Source: Alphaproteobacteria bacterium (GTDB taxonomy: Bacteria > Pseudomonadota > Alphaproteobacteria > Rhizobiales > Aestuariivirgaceae). From it: a DNA stretch of 14,719 nt. A model generated the notes under the pieces. It was not told the DNA's origin, searched no databases, and saw only the letters and a list, made by a program, of their open reading frames with translations. The DNA lies in the NCBI GenBank assembly GCA_020441605.1, contig JAGRLX010000032.1:1-14719 (forward strand), given 5' to 3'. Every line of letters begins with the position of its first letter. Positions within the stretch are counted from its first letter, which is position 1. Position numbers and translations under genes: made by a program. Positions 1 through 8,008 of the stretch are shown here, in pieces.

Positions 1-1130
1 GTTCCGGAGAGGCAAGGGTCAACCTTCTTTTCCATGATCAGCTTATTGACTGCGGAAGCCTGCTCGTCGTTGGCGAGATGGGACCCCTGAAAGCGCTTTT
101 GCATCATCCAGTGGTAGCGAAGGTCCATCGTCACATTATAGCCTGACGTTCCGGCGCAGATGACAACCATCCCACCGGTGTCACAAACAAAATCGGAAGT
201 GGGCAGCGTTGCCTCACCTGGGTGCTCAAAGACAATCTTTGGGCTACGCCGTTCGCCGAGTGCATCCCAGAAAGCCTTTCCAAAGGCTCGCGCTCCGTTC
301 GCCCAGGCCTTCCATTCCGGCTTCGTCGTGTCCGGCATGGGGCCCCAGTGATCGAAATTCTTTCGATTGATCACGCCGACCGCGCCCTTGTCCAAACAGA
401 ACTGGCGCTTTTCTTCATCTGAAATGACAGCGACCGGCCTGCCGCCAAGAGCGCTGGTAATTTGCAAGGCCATAGCGCCAAGCCCACCGGCCGCACCCCA
501 CACCAGGACTGGGTCACCCTTTTCAATTGTATTGGGGCTCCAGCCCATGAGCATGCGATATGCAGTAGATGCGCAAAGCATGTAGCAGGCCGCTTCTTCC
601 CAAGTCAGGTGCTTCGGCTTCGGTTGGCACTGATGCGACTGAGCCCGGGCGAATTGGCAGTAGGAACCATAATTGGTCTGGTATCCCCAAATTCTTGTTG
701 AGGGGGCCAGCATGGGGTCTTTTCCTGAGAGGACCCACGGATCGTCGGGCTCCCACCAGCCCGAATGTACAACGACCTGGTCGCCGACCTTCACGTTCTC
801 AACTTCGGACCCGATTGCCCAAACTATTCCAGAGGCGTCGCTGCCACCCGCGTGGAAGTCTTCGGGTTCACCCTTCTTCTGACGGTCGGCGATGACGTCC
901 ACCGGATAACCGAGAGCCGCCCAAACATTGTTGTAGTTGATCCCCGTGGCCATTACGTACACGAGGACATCTTTCGACCCTATCTTGGGCACCGGCAGCA
1001 CCTCGCGCTGCCAGGCCGTTCGCGGCTCGCCGAACCGATTCTGGCGTACCGCGAATGCGTGCATGAGGGCCGGCGTTACGCCCGCTGGCGGCATCTCACC
1101 AAGTGGGTAGAGTTCTTCTGCTTTTGACAT
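1..1130 (-). CDS. ccr: Crotonyl-CoA carboxylase/reductase homologue (3' end outside window)
   Basis: Cytosolic medium-chain dehydrogenase/reductase related to crotonyl-CoA carboxylase/reductase, which reduces crotonyl-CoA with NADPH and carboxylates it to ethylmalonyl-CoA. The first 376 residues are visible; the family is about 430 long, so roughly 50 residues lie beyond the left edge. Family signatures are [11 protein letters not shown] (64-74, with the CO2-pocket Asn at 65), the nucleotide-binding loop [10 protein letters not shown] (211-220), [11 protein letters not shown] (253-263), FEHPGEAT (301-308) and FQGSHLAN (347-354, with the pocket His). The start is the ATG at 1130, with GGAGG at 1145-1141 ten bases upstream. 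It is last in the leftward run, 77 bases after the flavoprotein gene. One oddity: the segment written GYET in the Rhodobacter enzyme, as I recall it, is GYQT here (149-152), which may change the CO2-pocket Glu to Gln. The family call is firm; carboxylation as opposed to plain enoyl-CoA reduction is open. Confidence 0.9.
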   Translation of the reverse strand, partial: MSKAEELYPLGEMPPAGVTPALMHAFAVRQNRFGEPRTAWQREVLPVPKIGSKDVLVYVMATGINYNNVWAALGYPVDVIADRQKKGEPEDFHAGGSDASGIVWAIGSEVENVKVGDQVVVHSGWWEPDDPWVLSGKDPMLAPSTRIWGYQTNYGSYCQFARAQSHQCQPKPKHLTWEEAACYMLCASTAYRMLMGWSPNTIEKGDPVLVWGAAGGLGAMALQITSALGGRPVAVISDEEKRQFCLDKGAVGVINRKNFDHWGPMPDTTKPEWKAWANGARAFGKAFWDALGERRSPKIVFEHPGEATLPTSDFVCDTGGMVVICAGTSGYNVTMDLRYHWMMQKRFQGSHLANDEQASAVNKLIMEKKVDPCLSG

Positions 1131-1207
1131 GATTGGATATCCTCCGGCTAGTGTGAGACGCCTGCAATTGGGCTGTCTTTAAACATTAAGTTCTCCCAAT
1201 CCAAAAT

Positions 1208-3643
1208 CTAGGCGCGAAGCCGCTCGTTCTTTGGGTCATAAACGGGCTCGGCTAGAACGGTACAAGCGTACCGGCTCCCCAGCATCTCAATTTCGAGCGT
1301 GGTGCCAGGGCTTGCCAACGATGGATCGACGTAAGCAAACGCCAGGTTCTGTCCGGTGGCGTGGCCGTAACAGCCCGACGTCACGACACCAGCAATCTTT
1401 TCGCCCTGGTAAATGGGCTCTGAACCCAGAACATCCCGATCAGAGACGTCAAGCCTCAAATAGGCAAGCTGCCACTTTGACCCTTGTTGCTTGCGCGCGA
1501 GCAGGGCAGCGCGCCCGGCAAACTCTCCTTTGCCAAATGCAATGAAGCGCTCCATGTCCGCTTCGATCAGCGTCAACTCGTTGCTCAGCTCCCAGCCGAA
1601 GCCTCGATACGCTTTTTCCATGCGCAGACTGTTCAGTGCGTACATGCCAAAGTCGGCCACGCCTAGTGGCGCGCCAGCTGCCATGACTGCGTCATAGACT
1701 TTCAGCATCTGGTCGATTGGGGGGTATAGTTCCCATCCAAGTTCGCCCGCATACGAGACTCTGAGGGCAAGCGTCGCGACGCCTGCAATATCGATCTCGC
1801 GAGCTGACATCCACGGAAAGGTCGCGTTGGAAAGGTCTGCTTTCGTTGTTGTCGAGAGCAATTCTCGTGCCTTGGGCCCTGTTACCACGAGGCAACCATA
1901 AGACTCCGTCACATCCTTGATTTGAACGGCCTCTCCGGCGCTCTGGGCCTTGTTCAACTGATCAAAGTCGCGCGACTGCATTGAACCTGCTGACAAGAGA
2001 AGATACCGGTCGTCAGCCAGTCGCGTAACCGTCATCTCGGCTTCTGTTACGCCGGTATTGCCAAGCAGGTGGCAAAGGGAGACACCACCTGGTTTACGCG
2101 GCAACTTGTTAGCCAACGTCCGGTCCAAGAAGGCCGTGGCCTGCGGGCCAGACACTTCGATCTTCGTAAAGCTGGTGAGGTCCAAAACCCCCACGTTCTC
2201 ACGCACGGCATGACATTCTTTCGCGACATAAAGGAAGGCATTGCTACGGCTGAAACTCAGCTGCTCATCGACACCGCGCGGGGCAAACCACTTCGGCCGC
2301 TCCCACCCCATGCTTTCGCCGAACACCGCACCTTTGGTCGCAAGCCGTTCATGCACAGGTGACGCGCGCAGGCCTCTTCCCTCATGGAATTCATACCCTG
2401 GAGGATGCAAGTCAAACATCTTCTTGGAAGCTTCGACCGTTCGCGCCTTGATCCAGTCATTGGTGTAGACAGGCCCATACCTCCGGGGATCCAGGAAATG
2501 CATGCTGATGTCGGCTGCGCCGTGAACCATCCATTGCGCAAGGTACTTCCCGCAGCCCGGTCCCTCCGAGATCCCGATGGCCGAGCCGGCGGCCAGCCAG
2601 AGATTGCGGTGGCCGGCAATCGGCCCGACCATGGGATAGAGATCGGGCGCATGAGCGATGAATCCAGAGATCACGCGCCGGACACCCACCGTATTGAACA
2701 ACGGCAAGCGCTCGGCCATCAATTCGAGCCAGGGGGAAATGCGGTCCAGATCAGGGGGAAGAAGCTCCTGGTCAAAGGACCATGGTACACCGTCATCGTA
2801 TGCAGTCTGCAGGTCGCCGTTCTCATATGGGCCACCCAGTAAACCCTTCTGTTCCTGCCGCATATAGGAGCAGGAACCCGGATCGCGGACGACCGGCAAC
2901 TCGGTGGTCCGGTCGAGCAACTCGGCGACCGGATCCGTTACCAGATATTGATGAACAACATTGACGAATGGCAGGCGCAAGCCAAGCCAGTCGCCGACCT
3001 GATTGGAAAAGAACCCTGTCGCCAAGACTAATTGCTCGCAACTGATGTTGCCGCGTTCTGTCTCTATTTTCCACTCGTCCCCCGAACGGACGATATTGGT
3101 TGCACGTGTGTTACGATAGATCGTGACACCGCCGCGCCGGGCAGCAATTGCGAGTGCATTGTTCGCGCTCGAAGGATCGGTGTGCCCGTCGTGCGGTGTA
3201 TAACTGCCGCCGACAACATCGTGCAATTCCAGGAAGGGATGAATTTTCCGGATTTCGTCTAATCCGACGACATGGCACTCGAAGCCAACTTGCTTCGCAA
3301 TCGATGACACGTGACTGTGCCAATCCAGCTCTTCCTTGTGCCGGGCGAGGCGAATGCCACCGCTGGTGTGCCATCCTGTCGCCTGGCCGGTCTCCGACTC
3401 CAGAGTCTTGTAGAGCCTTATCCCGTAATCGTGAATTCGCGCCATGTTGAGGCTGCCGGTGAAGTGCGGGCATTGACCGGCGGCGTGCCAGGTCGTGCCA
3501 GAACTCAGCTCGCCCTTCTCGATAAGGACAACGTCAGACCAGCCCTCTTTTACGAGGTGGTAGGCCGTGCTGACTCCAAAGATTCCACCTCCGATGATGA
3601 CCACCCGGGCGTGGGACTTCACTTGTGTTTCGCTCGTGTTCAT
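1208..3643 (-). CDS. FAD-dependent dimethylglycine/sarcosine dehydrogenase-like demethylase with GcvT domain
   Basis: 811-residue flavoprotein of the DMGDH/sarcosine dehydrogenase family, at the usual full length. These enzymes oxidise an N-methyl amine at FAD and hand the one-carbon unit to tetrahydrofolate in a C-terminal aminomethyltransferase domain. Visible parts in order: the dinucleotide-binding motif VVIIGGGIFG (14-23); SGTTWHAAG (48-56), whose His53 matches the His that carries covalent FAD in DMGDH; a DAO domain to about 380; a linker domain to about 450; then GcvT and GcvT-C domains with SYAGELGWELY, a SLRMEKAYRGFG segment and a TSGCYG...AFAYVDP ending that match mammalian DMGDH closely. 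The ATG at 3643 has AAGGA upstream. It lies 26 bases after the hydratase gene and 77 before the Ccr homologue. Its presence among CoA-thioester genes suggests the pathway substrate or an intermediate is methylated. The actual substrate is unknown. Confidence 0.9.
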   Translation of the reverse strand: MNTSETQVKSHARVVIIGGGIFGVSTAYHLVKEGWSDVVLIEKGELSSGTTWHAAGQCPHFTGSLNMARIHDYGIRLYKTLESETGQATGWHTSGGIRLARHKEELDWHSHVSSIAKQVGFECHVVGLDEIRKIHPFLELHDVVGGSYTPHDGHTDPSSANNALAIAARRGGVTIYRNTRATNIVRSGDEWKIETERGNISCEQLVLATGFFSNQVGDWLGLRLPFVNVVHQYLVTDPVAELLDRTTELPVVRDPGSCSYMRQEQKGLLGGPYENGDLQTAYDDGVPWSFDQELLPPDLDRISPWLELMAERLPLFNTVGVRRVISGFIAHAPDLYPMVGPIAGHRNLWLAAGSAIGISEGPGCGKYLAQWMVHGAADISMHFLDPRRYGPVYTNDWIKARTVEASKKMFDLHPPGYEFHEGRGLRASPVHERLATKGAVFGESMGWERPKWFAPRGVDEQLSFSRSNAFLYVAKECHAVRENVGVLDLTSFTKIEVSGPQATAFLDRTLANKLPRKPGGVSLCHLLGNTGVTEAEMTVTRLADDRYLLLSAGSMQSRDFDQLNKAQSAGEAVQIKDVTESYGCLVVTGPKARELLSTTTKADLSNATFPWMSAREIDIAGVATLALRVSYAGELGWELYPPIDQMLKVYDAVMAAGAPLGVADFGMYALNSLRMEKAYRGFGWELSNELTLIEADMERFIAFGKGEFAGRAALLARKQQGSKWQLAYLRLDVSDRDVLGSEPIYQGEKIAGVVTSGCYGHATGQNLAFAYVDPSLASPGTTLEIEMLGSRYACTVLAEPVYDPKNERLRA

Positions 3644-3669
3644 CTGGGATGTCCTTGTGAGGCCCTCAG

Positions 3670-4467
3670 TTAGGCTTTGCGGGTCTTTGCGCCGTCGCTC
3701 ATCTTCCGGCGTGACTCCTCGGTCGCGAGAAGAATCTCATCGGATAGAGCCGCGATCGCTTGAGTGGCTCGCTCCGGGGTTGCATAACCGTTGTGAATCA
3801 ATTGTTTCAACATCGCGACAGAACGTCCGTCCACATGGGCTGCATATTCCTCTGCAATCCCCTGTGCCGTCGAAAGAGCTTCGCCCGCCGCGCAGACTTG
3901 GCCCACGAGGCCACACGCAAGGGCAGTTGATGCGTCGATGCGATCTCCGAACACCAGCATCTCGCGCGCGCGGGCCATTCCGATGGCGCGCGGCGCCCGC
4001 AGTGTGCCACCGCCTGTTGGCAAGGCGCCCACACGGATCTCCGGAAATCCGAAAACGGACTCGGAGCTTGCGATGCGGCGGTCACACCCCAGCGCCAATT
4101 CCAACCCGCCACCCAGGCAATATCCCTCGATTGCAGCAATTGTTGCGCAGGGCGCTTCGTCTACTGCTGTCATGGCACGCTGAAACAATCGGGTGTGCCG
4201 AACTTTTTCTCCCAGATCGTAGTCAATAAGGGCCTTCAAGTCCGATCCGGCACAGAAGGCTTTGGTGCCTTGGGATGCAATGATGCAGACGGGCAAATTC
4301 AAAGACGGAACGAGATCAAATGCCGCGATGATTGCTTCAAGGGCCGGATTGTCCAGGCTGTTGCGGCGGGCCTCCCGCTCTATCATGAGGATGCCAACCA
4401 TGCCGTGTTGCGACAGTCGGATTCCGTCTCTGGCGAGAAGGACCTCGCCCGGCCGCTCATCGGTCAT
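3670..4467 (-). CDS. Enoyl-CoA hydratase/isomerase (crotonase) family protein
   Basis: 265-residue crotonase-fold enzyme, the normal length for the family, acting on CoA thioesters in the cytosol. The oxyanion-hole segment FCAGSDLKAL (71-80) and the block EGYCLGGGLELALGCD (114-129) are intact. Glu123 and Glu143 (in FPEIRVGALPTGGG) line up with the two catalytic glutamates of mitochondrial enoyl-CoA hydratase, so water addition to a 2-enoyl-CoA is plausible. Related family members catalyse isomerisation or ring hydrolysis, and sequence alone does not separate these. The ATG at 4467 overlaps the last 11 bases of the amidohydrolase gene, which implies translational coupling. The C-terminus is Lys/Arg-rich (MSDGAKTRKA). 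In this operon it most likely hydrates the enoyl-CoA whose product the BadH-like dehydrogenase then oxidises. Confidence 0.9.
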   Translation of the reverse strand: MTDERPGEVLLARDGIRLSQHGMVGILMIEREARRNSLDNPALEAIIAAFDLVPSLNLPVCIIASQGTKAFCAGSDLKALIDYDLGEKVRHTRLFQRAMTAVDEAPCATIAAIEGYCLGGGLELALGCDRRIASSESVFGFPEIRVGALPTGGGTLRAPRAIGMARAREMLVFGDRIDASTALACGLVGQVCAAGEALSTAQGIAEEYAAHVDGRSVAMLKQLIHNGYATPERATQAIAALSDEILLATEESRRKMSDGAKTRKA

Positions 4468-5305
4468 AGGGGAATACCTTCATTGCGTTTTCCCACAGCA
4501 ACTTGCGTTTCGGACCTTCGCGCAATTGTAGTGCATCGACCTGGGCCAGGGCCTCGGGATGCTTCAGAAGTGGAAAGTCGGAACCCCAAAGTACCTTGTC
4601 CTGCCCCCACGTGTTGATGAACTTCACCATCTCAGGCTTCCAGACTTTCGGAGAATAGGCCGAAGTGCCAAGATAGACATTCGGATGCTTGGATGCGATT
4701 GCGATCGCCTCTTCGACCCACGGCCAACCGGTATGGGTGCAGACAATCGTCAGCTCCGGAAAATACAACGCGATGCGATCCAGGCGGGCAGGCCGACCAT
4801 TCTCAATCGGCATGAAGTCGAGCGTGTGCCCCATCGAGAACACAGCGGGAATGCCGAGTTCAACGCACTTCACGTAGTATGGAAAGTAGAATGCATGGTC
4901 AGGCCCAAGATCGAAGCCGTGCGGGTGAACGTGCAAACCGACAAAGCCGTACTCCTTCACGGCCTTCTCAAGCTGCTTCACGCCTTTCAGCGCGTCGAAA
5001 GGATTGACCCCAAAAAGACCGTAAGCTCTCCCCGGCAGTTGGCTGGTAACGGCATAAACTTCTTCAGGCGTAACGCGAAGGTAGGGTCGTTGGTCGCGAT
5101 AGCTCCAGCCATAGAACGCGGCGATATGAACTTTGCCGAGGCCCACTTCATCCGCGTAGGTCTTGAATTCCTCGACTGTATAGCCTTTGAGTGAGTCGAG
5201 CCGGCCAACGTTCTTGAAGACCTCGGACTCTTCCGGATCGTCGGCAAAGTGTTTCACGCCTTCTGGCGTAAACAGGTGACCCAGGATATCGATAGGCTTG
5301 GACAT
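4457..5305 (-). CDS. Amidohydrolase-2 (ACMSD-like TIM-barrel) family hydrolase or decarboxylase
   Basis: 282-residue metal-dependent TIM-barrel protein of the amidohydrolase-2/ACMSD group, whose members decarboxylate aromatic or enoic acids or hydrolyse C-C or C-N bonds. Conserved points: the start-strand motif DILGH (6-10), GLHVHPHG (123-130), SMGH (157-160), CTHTGWPW (189-196) and the C-terminal WGSDFP (240-245), whose Asp243 would be the catalytic acid. The usual N-terminal metal motif is DxHxH; here its first His is Leu8, so only His10 remains. The ATG at 5305 has a good AAGGAAG upstream. The gene is 21 bases after the CoA-ligase gene and overlaps the hydratase by 11 bases. Its role could be decarboxylation or ring opening of the acid, before or after CoA activation; nothing in the sequence decides. 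The family call is sound and the reaction unknown. Confidence 0.85.
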   Translation of the reverse strand: MSKPIDILGHLFTPEGVKHFADDPEESEVFKNVGRLDSLKGYTVEEFKTYADEVGLGKVHIAAFYGWSYRDQRPYLRVTPEEVYAVTSQLPGRAYGLFGVNPFDALKGVKQLEKAVKEYGFVGLHVHPHGFDLGPDHAFYFPYYVKCVELGIPAVFSMGHTLDFMPIENGRPARLDRIALYFPELTIVCTHTGWPWVEEAIAIASKHPNVYLGTSAYSPKVWKPEMVKFINTWGQDKVLWGSDFPLLKHPEALAQVDALQLREGPKRKLLWENAMKVFPYDR

Positions 5306-5326
5306 TTCGTTCTTCCTTGATTGTCT

Positions 5327-6694
5327 TCACGACTTGAATTGCTGGCGCTGGTCCACCCAGCGTCTTGCTTTGTGCTCACCGCGTGGGATTGAACTGTCCG
5401 GGACTTCGCGAACCTGAAAACTTATACCGATGACCTCGCGCAGCTTGGCTTCCATGCGCTCACGAACTTGCTTTGAGCTATCGGTTTCGAGTGCTTCCTT
5501 CGGTGCAAAGTCAATTCGTGCCACCTCACCGCGGCCGGCTTCCGTCGTAAGGACGACTCGGTAGTCTCGAACCTCGGGAAAGCGAAACACCGTCTCGTCC
5601 AGAGCCTGCGGCCACACATTGATGCCCTTGATCTTTTTCACGTCATCCAGCCGCACGACAGTTCCAATCTCGATGCCTGAGAAAGTTCTGCCGCACTGGC
5701 AGCGTCGCGGCGCGCGATAGATCGCTGTATCCTTTGTCCGGCAGCGGATCATGGGCACCATCTCCCGGTAAAGGCTGGTGAGGACGATCTCGCCACGTTC
5801 ACCATCGGCCACCTGCCGGCCGGTTTCAGGATCGATCACTTCCAACAGAATATGGGAGTCGATGTTATGCAGGGTGCCCGGTTGATCCGAGGTCCCCACG
5901 CCATGTTCGCAAGTGAACATGTGGTCAGTCGCCATTTGCGAGAGGCCATAACGGTCATATGCGACAGCCCCAAAACGCTGTTCGAGTCTTTTGAACCAGG
6001 CGTTGCTCGCAGCCTCGGCGCCCGTGAGCAAGACCCGAAGACCAAGTTCTGAGCAGGCTTCACCGGCAGCCTCTGCCAAATGCCCCATGTAAGAGGTCGT
6101 GCCAATGATCGCGTGAGGCTGGAACCGCCTCATGAACTCGATGCGCTGTCCGGTGTCATACATTCCGATGGGAAATACCGACAGGCCATAGTCCACCGCG
6201 GCGTGATACTCGCAGCGTCCACCGGCCAGCAGCGAAACATGCATCGGCATGACAATGCGATCACCCGGTTTCAGGCCGGCCCAGCGGAAGTAGAACTTGT
6301 TTACTTCACCGTGTTGCTGCACATCGGCGCGGGACTGCAAATGCACTTCTACGCCCTGGCCAGTTGTACCGCTGGTGAGAACTGGAACGAGGCCGTCCTG
6401 TGTTTCCAGAATTTCCGAATGCCTCAGCCCGTAGGGAGGGACGGCAGTCTGATCGGCAATGAAATCCGGCTTTTCGATTGTCGGAACTTCGCTGGCAAAT
6501 GTCTCGAAAGAGTTTATCGCCTCGATCCGGAAGTCCGGGTTCTTGCGGCGCCAGTGTTCGCGGAAGAACTCGCTCTTCGCCCACGTCCTCTCCAACAAAT
6601 GCCGGAGCTTCTTCCACTGCAGCGCGCGAAGCGCCTCGGGATCGGCCACCTCGAGATCGCGATCAATGTAACGGCGTTCAAATGTGTCGGACAC
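5327..6694 (-). CDS. Phenylacetate-CoA ligase (PaaK)-like acyl/aryl-CoA ligase
   Basis: 455-residue AMP-forming ligase of the PaaK type, close to the family's usual 430-460. It would activate a carboxylic acid with ATP and CoA. Motifs: the P-loop LTSGTTGQGVEVH (106-118), LLTGAEAAS (222-230), YDRYGLSQM (246-254), the Cys-containing RCQCGRTFSGIE (331-342), the hinge segment LDDVKKIKGINVWPQ (349-363) and the C-terminal PRGEHKARRW (437-446) with the likely catalytic Lys442. Translation starts at GTG 6694, not ATG; AGGGGAGA lies just upstream and the protein begins MSDTFERRY. It follows the dehydrogenase gene by 32 bases and precedes the amidohydrolase by 21. This is probably the entry step of the pathway. 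The acid may be aromatic, alicyclic or heterocyclic. True phenylacetate use is unlikely, since no other paa gene is present. Confidence 0.9.
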   Translation of the reverse strand: MSDTFERRYIDRDLEVADPEALRALQWKKLRHLLERTWAKSEFFREHWRRKNPDFRIEAINSFETFASEVPTIEKPDFIADQTAVPPYGLRHSEILETQDGLVPVLTSGTTGQGVEVHLQSRADVQQHGEVNKFYFRWAGLKPGDRIVMPMHVSLLAGGRCEYHAAVDYGLSVFPIGMYDTGQRIEFMRRFQPHAIIGTTSYMGHLAEAAGEACSELGLRVLLTGAEAASNAWFKRLEQRFGAVAYDRYGLSQMATDHMFTCEHGVGTSDQPGTLHNIDSHILLEVIDPETGRQVADGERGEIVLTSLYREMVPMIRCRTKDTAIYRAPRRCQCGRTFSGIEIGTVVRLDDVKKIKGINVWPQALDETVFRFPEVRDYRVVLTTEAGRGEVARIDFAPKEALETDSSKQVRERMEAKLREVIGISFQVREVPDSSIPRGEHKARRWVDQRQQFKS

Positions 6695-6726
6695 GTGGAA
6701 CTCTCCCCTGATACGCAGTGTGACGG

Positions 6727-7458
6727 TCAGACCATGGTCAAGCCGCCGCTGACGCTCAGCACCTGGCCGGTGATGTAGTCTGCATCATCAGAGACGAAGA
6801 ATGAGATGGCGGCAGCCTGCTCTTCGGGTTTCGCCATGCGACGGAACGGAATGACTTTGAGCCGGCGAGTGACCAACTCGGGATCTTGATCCGCTTCGAG
6901 CGGCGTGTCAGTGGGACCAGGGGCCGTGCAGTTGACGTTGATCTTGTACCGTGCCCATTCACGTGCGAGGCTCTTGGCAAAAGCGATGACGCCACCCTTG
7001 AGACCGGCATAGACAGCTTCGCCTGAAGTGCCTACCCTGCCAGCGTCCGACGTCACGAAGAGAATCTTGCCGCCGCCTTGTTCAATCATGATGGGGCCAA
7101 TTGCGTGGCTCATATAAACAACAGGCATGAAATTGACTGAGACCAACTTTTGCCAATAACCGCTCTGTTCTTCAACGAAACGTGAGCTTGCGGTCCAGCC
7201 GATCATGTTCACGAAGGCGTCAACGCGGCCGAAATCAGACTTGACCTGCGTGACAACTGCCCGGCAACGCTCTTCGGAAGTGGCATCGATCTGGTATGCG
7301 ACGGCGTCGAGGCCTTCTTCGCGGATTATTGCCGCCAGTTTGTCGATGTTCAGATCAAGGGCGGCGACGCGAAAGCCGTCTGCGACCAAACGACGGACCG
7401 TCGGGACCCCCATTCCGCCCGCGGCACCCGTAACGATTGCTATTTTGCGCATGTCCAT
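6727..7458 (-). CDS. Short-chain dehydrogenase/reductase, BadH-like
   Basis: 243-residue classical SDR. TGAAGGMG (10-17) binds the nucleotide, Asp35 at the end of the second strand favours NAD over NADP, and Ser137, Tyr150 and Lys154 form the catalytic set. The stretch SDAGRVGTSGEAVYAG and the ending ITGQVLSVSGGLTMV strongly recall BadH, the 2-hydroxycyclohexanecarboxyl-CoA dehydrogenase of alicyclic acid breakdown, so a beta-hydroxyacyl-CoA substrate is a reasonable inference. The usual NNAG motif reads NMIG (84-87). This is the first gene of the leftward operon. Two ATGs are possible: 7458 (MDMRKIA) and 7452 (MRKIA). The only Shine-Dalgarno-like AGGG (7465-7462) sits 3 bases before the first and 9 before the second, so 7452 may be the true start. 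Confidence 0.9.
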   Translation of the reverse strand: MDMRKIAIVTGAAGGMGVPTVRRLVADGFRVAALDLNIDKLAAIIREEGLDAVAYQIDATSEERCRAVVTQVKSDFGRVDAFVNMIGWTASSRFVEEQSGYWQKLVSVNFMPVVYMSHAIGPIMIEQGGGKILFVTSDAGRVGTSGEAVYAGLKGGVIAFAKSLAREWARYKINVNCTAPGPTDTPLEADQDPELVTRRLKVIPFRRMAKPEEQAAAISFFVSDDADYITGQVLSVSGGLTMV

Positions 7459-7461
7459 GAT

Positions 7462-7465
7462 CCCT
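7462..7465 (-). promoter_or_regulatory. Ribosome binding site favouring the second ATG of the dehydrogenase
   Basis: AGGG on the minus strand lies 3 bases from the ATG at 7458 but 9 bases from the in-frame ATG at 7452. Nine is a normal spacing, so the shorter protein beginning MRKIAIVTG is the better-supported product. Confidence 0.45.
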
Positions 7466-7508
7466 GTTGCCTGGGCCTGACGATGGCAACGAAATCCGGC
7501 CGCAACAA

Positions 7509-7547
7509 ATCAATAGAAATGCAGATTGATAAGAAAAATCCATCAAT
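7509..7547. promoter_or_regulatory. Three alternating half-sites, probable operator of the catabolic operon
   Basis: The hexamer ATCAAT or its complement occurs three times, at 7509-7514 (ATCAAT), 7525-7530 (ATTGAT) and 7542-7547 (ATCAAT), separated by 10 and 11 bases. The right pair forms a perfect inverted repeat of 6-base arms with an 11-base AT-rich spacer, and TCAATTGA at 7543-7550 is itself palindromic. The group lies 50-90 bases upstream of the dehydrogenase start in an AT-rich dip, where the operon promoter should be. No regulator gene is in the window, so the binding protein is unknown. Confidence 0.4.
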
Positions 7548-7806
7548 TGAGACCTGCAGTCCTCTGTAACAGAGTGTGGCAGAATTCTCTTTCGCTTCCG
7601 TTGCATATCTCCAGAGCTAATCGAGCAGTGGCCCGGAGACTGTTCAAATGTCTCCGCGCCAGAGTTGCACAACGTGCCTCACGTTCGTTGTCAGAATAAG
7701 ATGAGTTGCTGGCAGCGCGATACATCCGGCCGAACACTTGGACATCTTCCAATTCGTGCATTTGGCACTCCAAGGCGTCTCCCAGCGGTCCGTTCGCAAT
7801 TCGCAT
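7543..7806 (-). CDS. Possible small hypothetical protein (87 residues)
   Basis: An open frame starts at ATG 7806 and ends at TGA 7545-7543, inside the operator-like region of the operon. The product is rich in Arg, Leu, Ala and Glu, looks helical and soluble, and contains the segment LARRHLNSLRATARLALEI. No membrane segment, signal peptide or recognisable family is seen. There is no convincing Shine-Dalgarno sequence and codon choice is not clearly biased. It could be a small regulatory protein, a decayed gene or chance. I lean towards chance because the space also carries several palindromes. Confidence 0.22.
   Translation of the reverse strand: MRIANGPLGDALECQMHELEDVQVFGRMYRAASNSSYSDNEREARCATLARRHLNSLRATARLALEICNGSEREFCHTLLQRTAGLN
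7562..7574. promoter_or_regulatory. Perfect 13-base palindrome CTCTGTAACAGAG
   Basis: Six-base arms CTCTGT and ACAGAG flank a single A, about 100 bases upstream of the dehydrogenase start. A lone CTCTGT recurs at 7819-7824. The size and symmetry suit a dimeric repressor or activator site. Confidence 0.3.
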
Positions 7807-7842
7807 CGAGGCTTCATTCTCTGTGATATATTAGATTTGCCG

Positions 7843-7855
7843 ATGAATTAATCAT
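7843..7855. promoter_or_regulatory. Near-perfect AT-rich palindrome ATGAATTAATCAT
   Basis: A 13-base near-palindrome with one mismatched pair lies in the middle of the divergent intergenic region, just upstream of a possible rightward promoter. It may be a further operator. It could also be incidental in AT-rich DNA. Confidence 0.22.
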
Positions 7856-7865
7856 ACAATCTTGT

Positions 7866-7894
7866 TTGACCTGATCGGGCTCTCAATCTGTAGT
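7866..7894 (+). promoter_or_regulatory. Possible sigma-70-type promoter for the alpha/beta hydrolase
   Basis: TTGACC (7866-7871) and TGTAGT (7889-7894) are separated by 17 bases, matching the -35 consensus at five of six positions and the -10 at four of six. A transcript from here would have a leader of about 100 bases before the hydrolase ATG at 8009. The match is modest. Confidence 0.25.
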
Positions 7895-7994
7895 GCGTGG
7901 CCACATTCTGAAGCGTGCGTGTGGCTGTCAGTCGCTGGGCGCGCCGCAGCGCTGATGGATTGAGTTGTGAGAAGCGTGAAATCAACAACAATGC

Positions 7995-8002
7995 AAGGGA
8001 GA
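7995..8002 (+). promoter_or_regulatory. Ribosome binding site that sets the hydrolase start
   Basis: AAGGGAGA ends 6 bases before the ATG at 8009. The longer open frame from GTG 7967 has no such site and would place 14 polar residues ahead of a clean signal peptide, so 8009 is preferred. Confidence 0.7.
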
Positions 8003-8008
8003 ACGCCG

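Noticed and set aside
895..902. A single ACGTCCAC octamer in the Ccr homologue
   Set aside because: One copy in the left half is what chance predicts; it has no neighbours and is not part of an array.
160..1127. Several rightward open frames over the Ccr homologue
   Set aside because: They lie opposite a clearly homologous leftward gene and their products have no family features.
7967..8008. Longer GTG start for the alpha/beta hydrolase
   Set aside because: It has no ribosome site and would put 14 polar residues before a clean signal peptide; ATG 8009 has AAGGGAGA at proper spacing.
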